Of a stretch of 64,000 nucleotides of DNA, positions 1 through 9,490 are shown piece after piece (the first letter of the stretch is position 1; every line of letters begins with the position of its first letter). Made by a program: the position numbers and the translations under genes. The notes beneath the pieces are model-generated. The model made no database searches, had not been told where the DNA came from, and worked only from the letters and a program-made list of their open reading frames with translations. Origin of the DNA: Closterium sp. NIES-65 (Eukaryota > Streptophyta > Zygnematophyceae > Desmidiales > Closteriaceae); contig CANXME010002303.1 of assembly GCA_948144175.1 (NCBI GenBank), positions 62,001 through 126,000 of the forward strand, read 5' to 3'.

Positions 1-3000
1 GCTCTCTACTACGTAGTCGCGCGCCTCCCTGACTCCCTTCGCGTCGTCAGGGACCACTTTCTCGCAGTCTGTCCCACCACCCTCACCGTCGACCTCCTCG
101 AGAAGGCCCTCCTCGCAGCGGAGAAGAGCATAGTCGCTGTAGGTGCTTCTCGTGGTGACCCTCGCACCCCCATCTTTGAGGGGTGCTCTCCTTCCCCCTT
201 GCTGCCCTCTGTTGCCTCTGCTGCTGCTGCCGACCTGCTTGGTCTTGAGTCGGTCGGCGCGGCGTCTGCCCCTAGTGGGAGACGTCGCTCCAGCAAGGGC
301 AAGGGGGGCAAGGGCGCGGGTGGAGCTGGAGGGGGCGGTGGCGGTGGCGGCGGTGGCGGCGGAGGGAGTGGGGGTGGCGGCGGGACTAGTGGCGGGGGTG
401 GTGGTGGTGGTGGCAGCAGCGGCGGAGACGGTGGTGGTGGTGCCAGCGGTGGTGGTGGAGGCAGCGGCGGAGGTGGAGGCGGCGGAGGTGGAGGCGGTGG
501 AGGCGGCAGCGGAGGAGGCGGTGGTGGTGGAGGAGGTGGAGCTGGTCGGGGTGGTACCCAGCAGCGTAGCGGCGGTGGTGGTGGCCAGCGCTCGCAGCGG
601 CAGCAGCAGCAGCGCTCGCGGGACATCCCTCCGCCTCAGCAGCTTCCTCAGTGGTATGCTGGGCGTCAGAGGGGTGGGGGTACTGGTCCCTACACCTACG
701 TTCTTCGTTCCGGCGACCGCGCGGGTGAGCAGTGTGGGGGTGCCCACGCCGCCCAGCGCTGCTTTGGCCGCCTGACGGACGCTTGGCGTCAGCAGTTCCC
801 TAAGGCTAGTGAGATCCCTCGCTGGGATGAGCTTCTTAGGGCTGGTGGAGCGATCTTTGATCTTGATTTTGATGCTATCCTTGCTGCTATGTATGCTGTG
901 ACTTATAGTGAGGAGAATGAGGGTTACCGGTGTTTCCAGCCCGACCCGGGCATTGGTACTGCTGCGCTAGGTGCTTGTGAGGCTGCTGCTCTAGGTGCCA
1001 GTGCGTCTCCGCTCTCAGGTACTGGTGAGACTGCGCTCTCAGGTACTGCGTCGTCCTCGTCCTCCCTCACTTTCACACTTGACTCCGGGGCTTCTCGCTC
1101 CTTCTTTCGAGACCGCACTACCCTTACGCCGCTCGGCCGGCCGGTTGCAGTCTCCCTTGCTGACCCCTCTAGGGGTCCTGTCCTGTCTCACTTCTCCACT
1201 GTCCTCCCGTGTCCGGCTGCCCCTTCGGGCACCCTGTCTGGTCTGTACCTTCCCTCGTTCTCTACGAACTTGGTGAGTGGCGCGGACCTGCAGGATGTGG
1301 GGGTTCACCAGTTCACTCCTGCGAGTCAGCGGGTGACCCACTGCACGGAGGCACGCACAGGCCGACACCTGGCCACGTTCTCGCGTCGGCCGGGGTCGAG
1401 TCTCTACACCCTGACCGTTGAGTCTCCTCCTGTCCCTGCGTCTGGTCAGGTGGCTGCGTCAGGTCAGGTGCTTGCTGCTGCGTCCCGGTCAGGTCCAGAG
1501 TCTGCCCCCTGTTCTTGTCGCCTCCTGTCTTACGAGACTCTCCTGTGGCACCACCGTCTTGGCCACCCCTCCTTGCCCCATCTTCGGAGCATGGCTTCCC
1601 GTGTCCTTGTCTCTGGTCTTCCCCAGTCTCTCCCTCCTCTCCCCTCCGGGCCAGGACCTTCCTGTGTCCCCTGTGTCGAGGGTCGCCTCCGGGCTACTCC
1701 TCACTCCTCCCACTTCCCCCCGACAGAGGCTCCCCTGCAGACGCTTCACATGGATGTGTGGGGCCAAGCCCCCGTCCGTGGGCAGGGTCACGAGCGCTAC
1801 TTCCTGTTGGTGGTTGACGACTACTCGCGTTACACCACAGTCCTCCCCTTGCGCAGCAAGGGTGCGGTCACTGAGGTGCTGATCGACTGGATCCGCGAGG
1901 CTCGTCTCCTGCTCAGGAAGAGCTTCGGCTCGGACTTTCCTGTTCTGCGTCTGCACTCGGACAGAGGCGGAGAGTTCTCTTCTCGCCTTCTGCGGGACTA
2001 CTGTCGTGCACGGGGGATCCGCCAGACCTTCACGCTTCCGGACTCACCACAGCAAAATGGGATTGCTAAGCGCCGCATTGGCATGGTCATGGATGTCGCT
2101 CGTACGTCCATGATGCATGCGGCTGCCCCCCATTTTCTGTGGCCGTTTGCGGTGAGGTACGCGGCGCATCAGCTCAACCTTCACCCCCGGGTCTCTCGGC
2201 CTGCGATGTCCCCAGCCTTGCTGTGGACGGGGAAGGTTGGCGATGCGTCTGTGTTCCGTGTCTGGGGATCTCGGGCGTTTGTCCGCGACTTGTCTGCGGA
2301 CAAGCTGTCCCCTCGTGCTGCTCCCTGTGTCTTCCTTGGCTTCCCCACTGACGCCCCAGGGTGGCAGTTTTACCACCCCTCCTCTCGTCGTGTTCTGTCC
2401 TCCCAGGACGTCACGTTCGACGAGTCAGTCCCCTTCTACCGTCTCTTCCCCTACTGCACTCCTTCCCTCCCCCCTCCCCTGGACTTCCTTGTGCCGGTTC
2501 CCCCCCCGGTAGACCCCCTTCCCCCTCAGGTTCCTGCCCCCTCAGGTGTGTCCCAGGTAGACGCCGTTGACCCGGTCGAGGTTACTGGTGACTCTGGTGC
2601 TGCTGCGGGTGCTGAGCCTGGGGGTGCTGACTCTGGGGGTGCTGTGCGCGGGGGTGCTGAGCCTGGGGGTGCTACTGCTGGGGGTGCTGGGCCTGAGGGT
2701 GCTACTGCGGAGGTTGCGGAGCCTGGGGGTGCTGAGCCGGGGGGTGCTGTGCCTGGAGGTGCTGGGTTTGGGGGTGCTGGGTCGGGAGCTGCTGAGCCTG
2801 GGGGTGCTGAGTTGGGAGCTGCTGAGCCTGGGGCTGCTGCATCTGGAGCTGCTGAGCCTGGGGTTTCTTGTGCTGCTGCGTCTCGCCGGGAGCCCCTCTC
2901 TCCACAGGAGCTGCGCGAGTGGTTCGCTCGCCGCTGGAGGCGTGCTGCTGAGTCTGGAGGTGCTACTGGAGCTGGAGCTGGAGCTTCTTCGACCGTCGAG

Positions 3001-5424
3001 GGTGCGGGTGCTGCCGGTCCCGGGGCTGCTGGACCTGCGGGTCCTCCAGGAGCTGGAGCTGCTGAGGGAGTTGGTGCTGAGCCTACTGCTGTTGGTCCTC
3101 CCGCTGGAGGTGTGGGTGGCGCTGGTGCTGTCGCTGAGGGTGCTGGTGCTGTCCCTGCTGAGTCTGGAGCTGCCGCGCGGCCTCGGCCGTACTTCGTTCC
3201 GCTCCTGCAGCAGGTTCTTGGTCTTTCTCCTCCAGTAGAGGGTCCACCGCCTGTCCAGTCGCAGTCCCTGCTGGAGCCTTCCTCTCCACTGCCTGCTCCC
3301 TCTCCTTACACTGGTCCTACTGGAGGTCTTGCTGAGCGTCGTGAGCCTGCGTCTCGTCCCGCGTCGCCTGTTCGTGCTGCTCGCGCTAGTGGTCGCAGTT
3401 CGCGTCAGCGTCCTCCTCCTGTCCCTAGCACGCACCGGATGTCTTTGCGTCCGTCCACTGCTCCTCTGCGTGCCCCTTTGCCTTCTCCTCCTGAGTCCTC
3501 TCTTCCTGCGCTTGCCGACCCTGAGTCGGACTCTCTTCGTGCTGCCAGTCCTACTGTCACGCGTCTGCTTGCTACTGTCGTCACTGACCCCTCTTTTGAG
3601 TCCACTGCTGCGTCTGCTCTAGTCGCTGAGCTCGTCGACTTTGCTGCTCGCTGTCGTCTCGACTACGCTGCTAGTCTTGTTGCTGAGTCTACGTCTGTCT
3701 GTCCTCCGTCCGTCGGGGGTGAGTGTGCTTTTGGCACGGACGTCCTAGAGGACAGGCAGGAGGAGTTACAGTGTCTAGCGGCTGCTTCACCTCATCTCGC
3801 GTCTGTACTGCTTGCCCCTGAGGGAGACCCGGATGCACTAGACATCCCGACTCCGCGTTCTTACGCGGAGGCCGTAGAGGGTCCCTACTCCTCTCAGTGG
3901 CAGGCAGCTATGGATGCTGAGATGGCTTCCTGGAAGTCCACAGGCACCTACGTTGACGCGGTTCCCCCTCCTGGGGCGAACATCGTCAGTGGCATGTGGA
4001 TCTTCAGGGTGAAGCGGCCGCCGGGCTCTCCACCTGTCTTCAAGGCACGGTACGTTGCTCGAGGCTTCAGTCAGCGGCAGGGAGTTGACTACTTTCAGAC
4101 CTTCTCTCCCACCCCGAAGATGACTACTCTTCGGGTGCTGCTGCACATAGCCGCTCAGCGCGACTACAAGCTTCACTCTCTCGACTTCAGCACTGCGTTC
4201 TTGCAGGGTAGCCTGCACGAGGAGATCTGGCTTCGCCGTCCACCTGGCTTCACTGGGACTTTCCCTCCTGGCACCCAGTGGAGCCTCCGACGGCCAGTCT
4301 ACGGTCTCCGCCAGGCACCGCGTGAGTGGCACGACACACTGAGGACTACGCTTGCGGCTCTTGGGTTTGCTCCTTCTACTGCTGACCCGTCGCTGTTTCT
4401 TCGCACCGACACTTCCCTGCCGTCGTTCTACATCCTCGTGTACGTCGACGACTTGGTCTTTGCCACAGCGGACACTGCTGAACTCGCCTACGTGAAGTCC
4501 GAGCTGCTGAAGAGACACACGTGCACAGACCTGGGTGAACTGCGCAGCTACCTTGGCTTGCAGATCACTCGGGACAGAGCACGCCGCACCATTACCTTGA
4601 CTCAGTCACACATGGTGCAGCAGGTCCTTCAGCGCTTCGGCTTCACGTACTCCTCGCCTCAGGCCACTCCTCTGCCTACTCGCCACTCACTCTCAGCTCT
4701 GCCTTCGGATGAGTCCGTAGAGTCGAGTGGTCCGTATGCAGAGCTTGTTGGCTGCCTCATGTACCTGATGACCTGCACACGACCTGACCTTGCATACCCT
4801 CTGAGCATTCTTGCGCGCTATGTTGCTCCTGGGAGACACAGACCAGAGCACATGGCTGTAGCGAAGAGGGTATTGCGCTACCTGTGCAGTACGTCGGGCA
4901 TGGGGCTAGTGCTTGGAGGGCGGAGTCCAGTGGTCCTTACCGGCCACGCGGACGCTTCTTGGGCTGACGACCAGGCTACGCAGCGGTCGTCACAGGGTTA
5001 CACCTTCAGCCTTGGTTCCGGCTCTGTCTCGTGGCGGTCTACTCGCTCGTCTTCGGTTCTCGGCTCCAGTTGTGAGGCTGAGATCTACGCCGGGGCCATG
5101 GCTGCACAGGAGCTTCGCTGGCTCACCTACCTGCTGACTGACCTTGGAGAGCCGCCTCGTTCTCCTCCAGTGCTGTACGTAGACAACAAGGCCATGCTGG
5201 CCTTGTGTCGAGAGCAGCGCTTGGAGCACAGAACGAAGCACATTGCTCTCCGCTACTTCCTTGCTCGTGAGCTGCAGCAGCGTGGTCAGTTGCAACTTGC
5301 GTACGTGGCCTCTGAGGCCAACACTGCTGATGTGTTCACCAAGGCACTCGCACCTTGTGACCATCAGCGCTTTTGCACCCAGCTGGGTCTTGTGCCTGTC
5401 TTGCCTCACTTGCTCTCCTCTTGA
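1..5424 (+). CDS. Gag-Pol polyprotein of copia element A (5' partial, frame intact)
   Basis: The frame is open from base 1 to the TGA at 5422-5424, 1807 codons, so the true start lies upstream. Counting codons from base 1: the end of a UBN2-type gag domain (1-70), a glycine tract (about 106-187), a Cys/His cluster C245-x3-H249-x4-C254, protease LDSGA with Asp361, integrase zinc site (H518, H522, C555, C558), then integrase Asp585 and Asp654. The third catalytic position, 690, is Lys (codon AAG at 2068) where relatives have Glu in the NGIAER motif. An Ala/Gly/Glu/Pro repeat region (about 860-1060) precedes RT with YVDD at 1481-1484 and RNase H with Asp1651 and a C-terminal TKHIALRYF motif. The upstream Cys of the Cys/His cluster is Tyr here. 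The product would make virus-like particles and cDNA but probably cannot integrate itself. It is the only full-frame copy in the window. Confidence 0.93.
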   Translation, partial: ALYYVVARLPDSLRVVRDHFLAVCPTTLTVDLLEKALLAAEKSIVAVGASRGDPRTPIFEGCSPSPLLPSVASAAAADLLGLESVGAASAPSGRRRSSKGKGGKGAGGAGGGGGGGGGGGGGSGGGGGTSGGGGGGGGSSGGDGGGGASGGGGGSGGGGGGGGGGGGGGSGGGGGGGGGGAGRGGTQQRSGGGGGQRSQRQQQQRSRDIPPPQQLPQWYAGRQRGGGTGPYTYVLRSGDRAGEQCGGAHAAQRCFGRLTDAWRQQFPKASEIPRWDELLRAGGAIFDLDFDAILAAMYAVTYSEENEGYRCFQPDPGIGTAALGACEAAALGASASPLSGTGETALSGTASSSSSLTFTLDSGASRSFFRDRTTLTPLGRPVAVSLADPSRGPVLSHFSTVLPCPAAPSGTLSGLYLPSFSTNLVSGADLQDVGVHQFTPASQRVTHCTEARTGRHLATFSRRPGSSLYTLTVESPPVPASGQVAASGQVLAAASRSGPESAPCSCRLLSYETLLWHHRLGHPSLPHLRSMASRVLVSGLPQSLPPLPSGPGPSCVPCVEGRLRATPHSSHFPPTEAPLQTLHMDVWGQAPVRGQGHERYFLLVVDDYSRYTTVLPLRSKGAVTEVLIDWIREARLLLRKSFGSDFPVLRLHSDRGGEFSSRLLRDYCRARGIRQTFTLPDSPQQNGIAKRRIGMVMDVARTSMMHAAAPHFLWPFAVRYAAHQLNLHPRVSRPAMSPALLWTGKVGDASVFRVWGSRAFVRDLSADKLSPRAAPCVFLGFPTDAPGWQFYHPSSRRVLSSQDVTFDESVPFYRLFPYCTPSLPPPLDFLVPVPPPVDPLPPQVPAPSGVSQVDAVDPVEVTGDSGAAAGAEPGGADSGGAVRGGAEPGGATAGGAGPEGATAEVAEPGGAEPGGAVPGGAGFGGAGSGAAEPGGAELGAAEPGAAASGAAEPGVSCAAASRREPLSPQELREWFARRWRRAAESGGATGAGAGASSTVEGAGAAGPGAAGPAGPPGAGAAEGVGAEPTAVGPPAGGVGGAGAVAEGAGAVPAESGAAARPRPYFVPLLQQVLGLSPPVEGPPPVQSQSLLEPSSPLPAPSPYTGPTGGLAERREPASRPASPVRAARASGRSSRQRPPPVPSTHRMSLRPSTAPLRAPLPSPPESSLPALADPESDSLRAASPTVTRLLATVVTDPSFESTAASALVAELVDFAARCRLDYAASLVAESTSVCPPSVGGECAFGTDVLEDRQEELQCLAAASPHLASVLLAPEGDPDALDIPTPRSYAEAVEGPYSSQWQAAMDAEMASWKSTGTYVDAVPPPGANIVSGMWIFRVKRPPGSPPVFKARYVARGFSQRQGVDYFQTFSPTPKMTTLRVLLHIAAQRDYKLHSLDFSTAFLQGSLHEEIWLRRPPGFTGTFPPGTQWSLRRPVYGLRQAPREWHDTLRTTLAALGFAPSTADPSLFLRTDTSLPSFYILVYVDDLVFATADTAELAYVKSELLKRHTCTDLGELRSYLGLQITRDRARRTITLTQSHMVQQVLQRFGFTYSSPQATPLPTRHSLSALPSDESVESSGPYAELVGCLMYLMTCTRPDLAYPLSILARYVAPGRHRPEHMAVAKRVLRYLCSTSGMGLVLGGRSPVVLTGHADASWADDQATQRSSQGYTFSLGSGSVSWRSTRSSSVLGSSCEAEIYAGAMAAQELRWLTYLLTDLGEPPRSPPVLYVDNKAMLALCREQRLEHRTKHIALRYFLARELQQRGQLQLAYVASEANTADVFTKALAPCDHQRFCTQLGLVPVLPHLLSS

Positions 5425-5630
5425 CTTCACTTGTACTGTGACATATATATATACCTGCTCTTGCTTGTCTAGTTTTATATATATGTCTGTACTCCTGCAT
5501 GTGAACTGGCCTCTGGCCCTGCTCTTGTGCTCGGACTGTGTGGTGACTTTGTGATCCACCCTGAGCTTGCTTTGCTTTGCTTGACTGGTCTTGTGACCCC
5601 TTGTTCTCCCCCACTTTGCCTATGGGGGTG
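5425..5630 (+). other. 3' untranslated region and polypurine tract of A
   Basis: A roughly 200-base non-coding stretch runs between the stop codon and the LTR. It has several ATATAT runs and ends in TATGGGGGTG directly before TGTCAAAC, the expected place and composition for the plus-strand primer. The same tail precedes the 3' LTRs of F and H and, in reverse complement, those of C, K and O. Confidence 0.75.
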
Positions 5631-5761
5631 TGTCAAACATTATATATGTTATGCTTGTGTAGGCTACAGTGGGTTAGCCTATAGGGGGTACACAATTCTA
5701 GGGTTTCCTACTTGTACTCATTTCACTGCTAGTTCATCCATTCCTGTTCTCTTTTCTCACA
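5631..5761 (+). repeat. 3' LTR of A
   Basis: 131 bases, from TGTCAAAC after the polypurine tract to TCTCACA. About the first 110 bases closely match the LTRs of F (37479 and 44905). It contains a TATATATG box, the pair GGGTACA / TGTAC that recurs in the other LTRs, and the telobox-like AGGGTTT between them. Confidence 0.85.
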
Positions 5762-5764
5762 AAC

Positions 5765-7452
5765 AAAACTCCAAGCGACGCGTGGTTCCTCGGTACAGGC
5801 GCAACGCAACACATGACGCACTCGGCGTCGCTCCTCAACAATATTGGCGCTCCGGGAGACGTCACGAGCATTGTGTTCGGAAACAACGAATCGCTACCGG
5901 TGGTTGGAGTTGGGAGTACGCGCCTCATCGTCGATAGCGGACCGGTGGACGTCACGAACATGCTTCACGTCCCAGGGGTGAAGGTGAACCTTCTATCCGT
6001 CCGCAACTGGCGAAGAAGGGCGTGATCGCCACCATCGACGGTGCGAAGATGAACCTCTTTTGGAAGGGGGAGCGATTCGCGCAAGGTGATCTCAACGGAG
6101 AACTCTACCAACTCAAGACGTACCCGAGAGCGGCTTCATCCTACGTGGCGCAAGGCTCCAAGGCGACTCTTAAGGCGTGGCATAATCGGCTTGCGCACGC
6201 CAACTACGAGTTGGTCAAGGAGTTGGCCAACAAAGGACTTGCAAAGGGAGTCGACGTGATCGCCGGCGACGACGAGAAGGGCGTGTGCGCGGCGTGTGTC
6301 GTAGGAAAAATGGCTCGGAAGCCATTTGGTAGCTGAACGTTACCCCTCGCTAAGGACCCGCTTGCGCTTGTTCACATGGACGTGTGTGGACCAATGCGGT
6401 GCGCATCAAAGGGAGGAGCGCGGTTCCTCTTGGTGATGCTCGATGACACGACGCGGATGTGTTGGACTCGACTCTTGAAGGCTAAGGGAGATGCGGCCAA
6501 GGCGATTCAAGAGTGGGCGCTCGATGTTTGCGATGACGACAAGAAGCGGATCAAGTGTATTCGTACCGATGGTGGCGGCGAATTCGTGAACAACGAGCTT
6601 GAAAAATGGATGAAGAGCAATGGCATCAAGCACGACGTCACAACACCCTACACACCCCAACAAAATGGAGCGGCGGAGCGGCTTAATCGCACGTTGGTGG
6701 AGGCCGTTCGTTCACTTCTTCAACACTCCAAGCTTGGGAACGAGTGGTGGGGCGAGGCGAGTGCGCTAGCGGCATGGATTCGTAATCGTTTGCCGACCAA
6801 GGTGCTACTGGGAACGACTCCGTTCAAAGCATGGACCGGAACGAAGCCAAACCTTTCCCTCCTACGCACCTTTGGGTGCCTTTGCTACTACCATGTACCG
6901 GACCCACTTTGCCACAAGTTGCAACCGAAGGCTCGTGCGGCGATCTTCTTGGGAATTGCGGCAAACGAGCGTGCATACCGGGTGTGGGATTTGGGGGAAA
7001 AACATGTCATCACGTCTCGGGATGTGGTCTTCAACGAAGACAAGTTCCCGGTGAAGGAGAAACCCACTCAACAACTCACCTTCATCCTTCCGCCACGAGA
7101 GGAGGTTGAAGAGAGTTAGGTTCCATCTCAAGTGGAGAAGGAAGCCGAAGATGGAGGGGGAGAGAACAACGAGGAGAGCGTTGATGATGTCGTGGAGGTG
7201 TCACCAACCGAGGCGGCAACTACCTCCACACCTTCCTCCCTACCATTGGCCTTGACCCGCGAGCGTCGTGAGGTTCGTCCTCCCTCCAAGTACAATGACT
7301 ACGCTACGGTAGCCGTTGGGAAGACGGATAAAGAGGGCGCGACATTTTGCTTCGCGACCAAGGGTGATGATGAACACGCGGAATCTCTCATGGAACCACC
7401 CCCTAAAGATCCATCCCGTACGCTCTACGAGCATGATGGATTGCACACCTAG
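5765..7452 (+). pseudogene. Broken copia pol (protease-integrase) of element N
   Basis: The reading starts at the protease: the expected W-L-D-T-G-A active site reads WFLGTGA (5783-5803), so the catalytic Asp is Gly. A one-base loss near 6010 shifts the frame. The integrase then shows the zinc site (WHNRLAHA ... CAACVVGK), Asp in HMDVCG, Asp in IRTDGGGEF and Glu in NGAAER at DD35E spacing, so the integrase triad is intact. In-frame stops lie at 6334 (TGA) and 7117 (TAG). After an acidic linker (7132-7452) the frame ends without any RT or RNase H, implying a deletion of well over a kilobase. It is clearly non-functional. Confidence 0.82.
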
Positions 7453-7473
7453 TGGGTTGGGTGCAAGGGGGAG

Positions 7474-7900
7474 TGTTGGAGGTGGAGTGTGTTTGAAGCA
7501 AGGTGGTGGTGGGGCGGTTGTATGCCCCCAACCCACCGAATGTGTGACTTGTGCTCACGTTCGTGTGAGGTGCAGGTTTTGTGAAGGCTCTAGGTTGACT
7601 TTGTAAGAACCTAGAGTTCGGTGCCACGTGGCAGCACCACATTCCAACTCGGACTCAAGGAACATTCGTTTGGTGAAATTCGAGTGTCGAATTTCACCCC
7701 TTCGAAATGTTACTCGAACATTCGCGAGTGTATCGGTTCGAGGTTACTTGTGCGATTCGATCTTGTTTGCATGCTATGAATCTGTTTTCTTTGTATTGCA
7801 TACCATCATATTGAAATCGAGAATCACTTTGTATGTGATACACTCGATCACAAAATCCAGAGAGCTCCTAATCTGCATTCCTAGAGCATAGTCTTCACGT
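7474..7900 (+). repeat. Probable 3' LTR of N (right end uncertain)
   Basis: It begins TGTTGGAGG immediately after the polypurine tract GCAAGGGGGAG. The sequence is AT-richer than its surroundings and has no convincing coding frame. The end at ~7900 is a guess, since the gypsy sequence of P becomes recognisable from about 7960. Confidence 0.5.
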
Positions 7901-7959
7901 TTCCACCTATAGCTCAATCGTTTCTTAGGCGAATGAAGTGATTGATGGCTCGTTAAAAA

Positions 7960-8277
7960 GCTAAGACAGAGCTCTAGTGATTAGAACAAATCCCATTTCC
8001 TGAAAAGTAGAGGAGAGTCCTCTACAACGCACTCCAATCGTCGGGTAGGTTTCGTTGTGACGGGGGTCCGCAGAAGTGCGGGCGAAGCTTCGAAAAGGTG
8101 GGTAGGCGAAGGTTCTTAGAGTCCAGTAGTACTGGTTGCCCTGTTACCATTGTGATTTCTTGGCGAATAAGATCTTAGTATTTTTTGGCAGTTGCATTTG
8201 CTTTGCAAATGGCCTCGACAACTTTCTCGCAAAAGGCTTGAACTTCACTCACAAAGTGTTGCGAGCGTGGTACCAAG
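7960..8277 (-). pseudogene. C-terminal integrase fragment of gypsy remnant P
   Basis: Read on the minus strand the sequence encodes the helix FCEKVVEAI...ATAKKY and then QPVLLDSKNLRL, which resembles the region after the gypsy integrase core (the KAQ..KKYAD helix followed by the VGDQVLLSTKNLR strand). It continues the integrase segment at 9633-10196 once O is removed. An in-frame stop follows the KKY, and the tail fades into non-coding sequence near 7960. No left LTR of P was recognised. Confidence 0.6.
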
Positions 8278-8419
8278 TGTTAAAACTAGGCGATAAGAAG
8301 GAATGGTAGAAGAGGGTTCGAACTAGCAGGCAGGTGAGATACATATAGTAAACCCTAAAAGGGTTGTACTCAATGTTGAATATCCCACTACAGCCTACAC
8401 AACAAATAACAGTTTGACA
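8278..8419 (-). repeat. 3' LTR of O
   Basis: 142 bases. On the minus strand it starts TGTCAAAC at 8419 and ends at 8278. It is the direct repeat of 9491-9632 with scattered substitutions. The polypurine tract (plus-strand CACCCCCATAG) adjoins it at 8420. Confidence 0.82.
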
Positions 8420-9478
8420 CACCCCCATAGGCAAAGTGGGGTATAGCCAACAGAACAAGCAGTCACAGAACTAGTGCATAGGCAAAGACTGACGGCAGAA
8501 GCAAAGGGCAAGTGAGGAGGAGGAGACTAGGGAGGAGAGGAGAGGAGGTGGGCGGCCGTTGAAGCTGCTGGCTCTAGTCGCAAACGGCTTAACTGGCTCT
8601 GCTTGCCGGCAAGAGCAACTGACCCTCTGAGGATCGGAGCGACGGGTAACCGGAGTAACTGGCTCGCTCGCCGGCAAGAGCAACTGACCCATGGGCCTCT
8701 GACGCAACGGTCTCACGGGCGACTAGAGCTGCGGACTTCACAGTGGCCACCCGCCCTCACCCCCCTCGTATTGTCCCACCCCCCCGGTCTCACATCCCCC
8801 CTGGCTAGCGCCACTCCCCAACCTCACCCACTCCATCCCCCCCTCAGCGGCAGCTGCAGCAGTGGGAGAGAGGAGGAGGAGGAGGTCATGCACTCCCACC
8901 ACCCCCATAGCCCCCTTACCCCCGCCACCCCCATACCCTCCACACGGCTGCACGCGAAGTAGGAAGTCAAAGGGGGAGGGGGGAGGGCGGGCGGCGTCGC
9001 GACGTGCAGGGCGCGGGCGGGCAGGCGGGTCAAGGAGGGGTGGCGCGCGGGTCCCTAGGGGTGGCGCGCGGGTCCAGTGGGGCAGCGCGCAGGTCCAGCA
9101 AGGGCAGCGCGCGGGTCCAGCAGGGCGTCACGCGGGTCCAGCGGGGGCGGCGCGTGGGTCCCGCAGGGCGTTGCACGGGTCCAGGAGGGGCGGCGCGCGG
9201 ATCCAGGAGGGGCGGCGCGCGGGTCCCCAGGGGCGGCACGCGGGTCCAGCGGGGCAGCGCGCAGGTAAGGTGGGGCGACGTGCCGAGCAGAAAACCGCCG
9301 CGCGCGCCCGGGGCGCGCGGCGGGCAGGAAACCGCTACGCGCCCCGAGCGCGTGGCGGGCAGAAAACCGCCACACGCCCCGAGCACGTGGCGGGAAGAAA
9401 AAACGTCGTGTGCCACGGGGTGCGCAATAGACAGTACAGCAGCGGAAGCAGGTGGGCCCACAGGCCAGGATCGTAAAC
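8420..9478 (-). other. Internal region of O: leader and tail without genes
   Basis: The minus-strand reading runs from a leader full of GACCCGCGCGCCGCCCC-type units (about 9030-9270), preceded by two or three units of a CGTGGCGGGCAGAAAACCGC-type repeat (about 9290-9410), through low-complexity purine and pyrimidine runs (8480-8960), to a copia 3' tail. The overlapping open frames here are by-products of repeats and GC content. Confidence 0.6.
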
Positions 9479-9490
9479 GCTCTGATAGCA
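9479..9490 (-). other. Primer-binding site of O
   Basis: The minus strand reads TGCTATCAGAGC directly inside the 5' LTR, one mismatch from the canonical TGGTATCAGAGC that pairs with the initiator-Met tRNA 3' end. Confidence 0.75.

Larger units (their letters stand above)
1..5761 (+). mobile_element. Ty1/copia LTR retrotransposon A, 5' part outside window
   Basis: The stretch holds a continuous gag-pol frame, a 3' untranslated region, a polypurine tract and a 3' LTR that ends in CA at 5761. Domain order (gag, protease, integrase, RT, RNase H) is that of Ty1/copia. The element is followed by AACAA and then by the protease region of another copia element (N), so A is inserted in N. The left LTR and target duplication lie outside the window. 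Internal sequence is almost the same as element H, but the LTR is closer to that of F. Confidence 0.95.
5762..7900 (+). mobile_element. Ty1/copia remnant N, second lineage, right half
   Basis: Protease, integrase and a C-terminal linker of a copia element unlike A in sequence and base composition are followed by a polypurine tract (CAAGGGGGAG) and an LTR start (TGTTGG). RT and RNase H are missing. The left part is displaced beyond the window by A. The right limit of the LTR could not be fixed because the partner LTR is absent. Confidence 0.75.

Noticed and set aside
9..626. 205-codon proline-rich frame on the minus strand
   Set aside because: It is the antisense shadow of the polyglycine tract of A; the same shadow appears opposite the tracts of F, I and L.
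2542..3435. 297-codon Ser/Arg/Thr-rich antisense frame
   Set aside because: Antisense of the GGAEP repeat and linker of A. Similar frames oppose H and F and only reflect absence of stops in GC-rich repeats.
7628..7891. 87-codon frame with a hydrophobic stretch, looking like a small membrane protein
   Set aside because: Falls in the probable LTR of N, AT-rich, no supporting context.
8862..9476. 204-codon Arg/Gly-rich frame in O
   Set aside because: Translation of the leader repeats of O on the wrong strand; no relation to any known protein motif.
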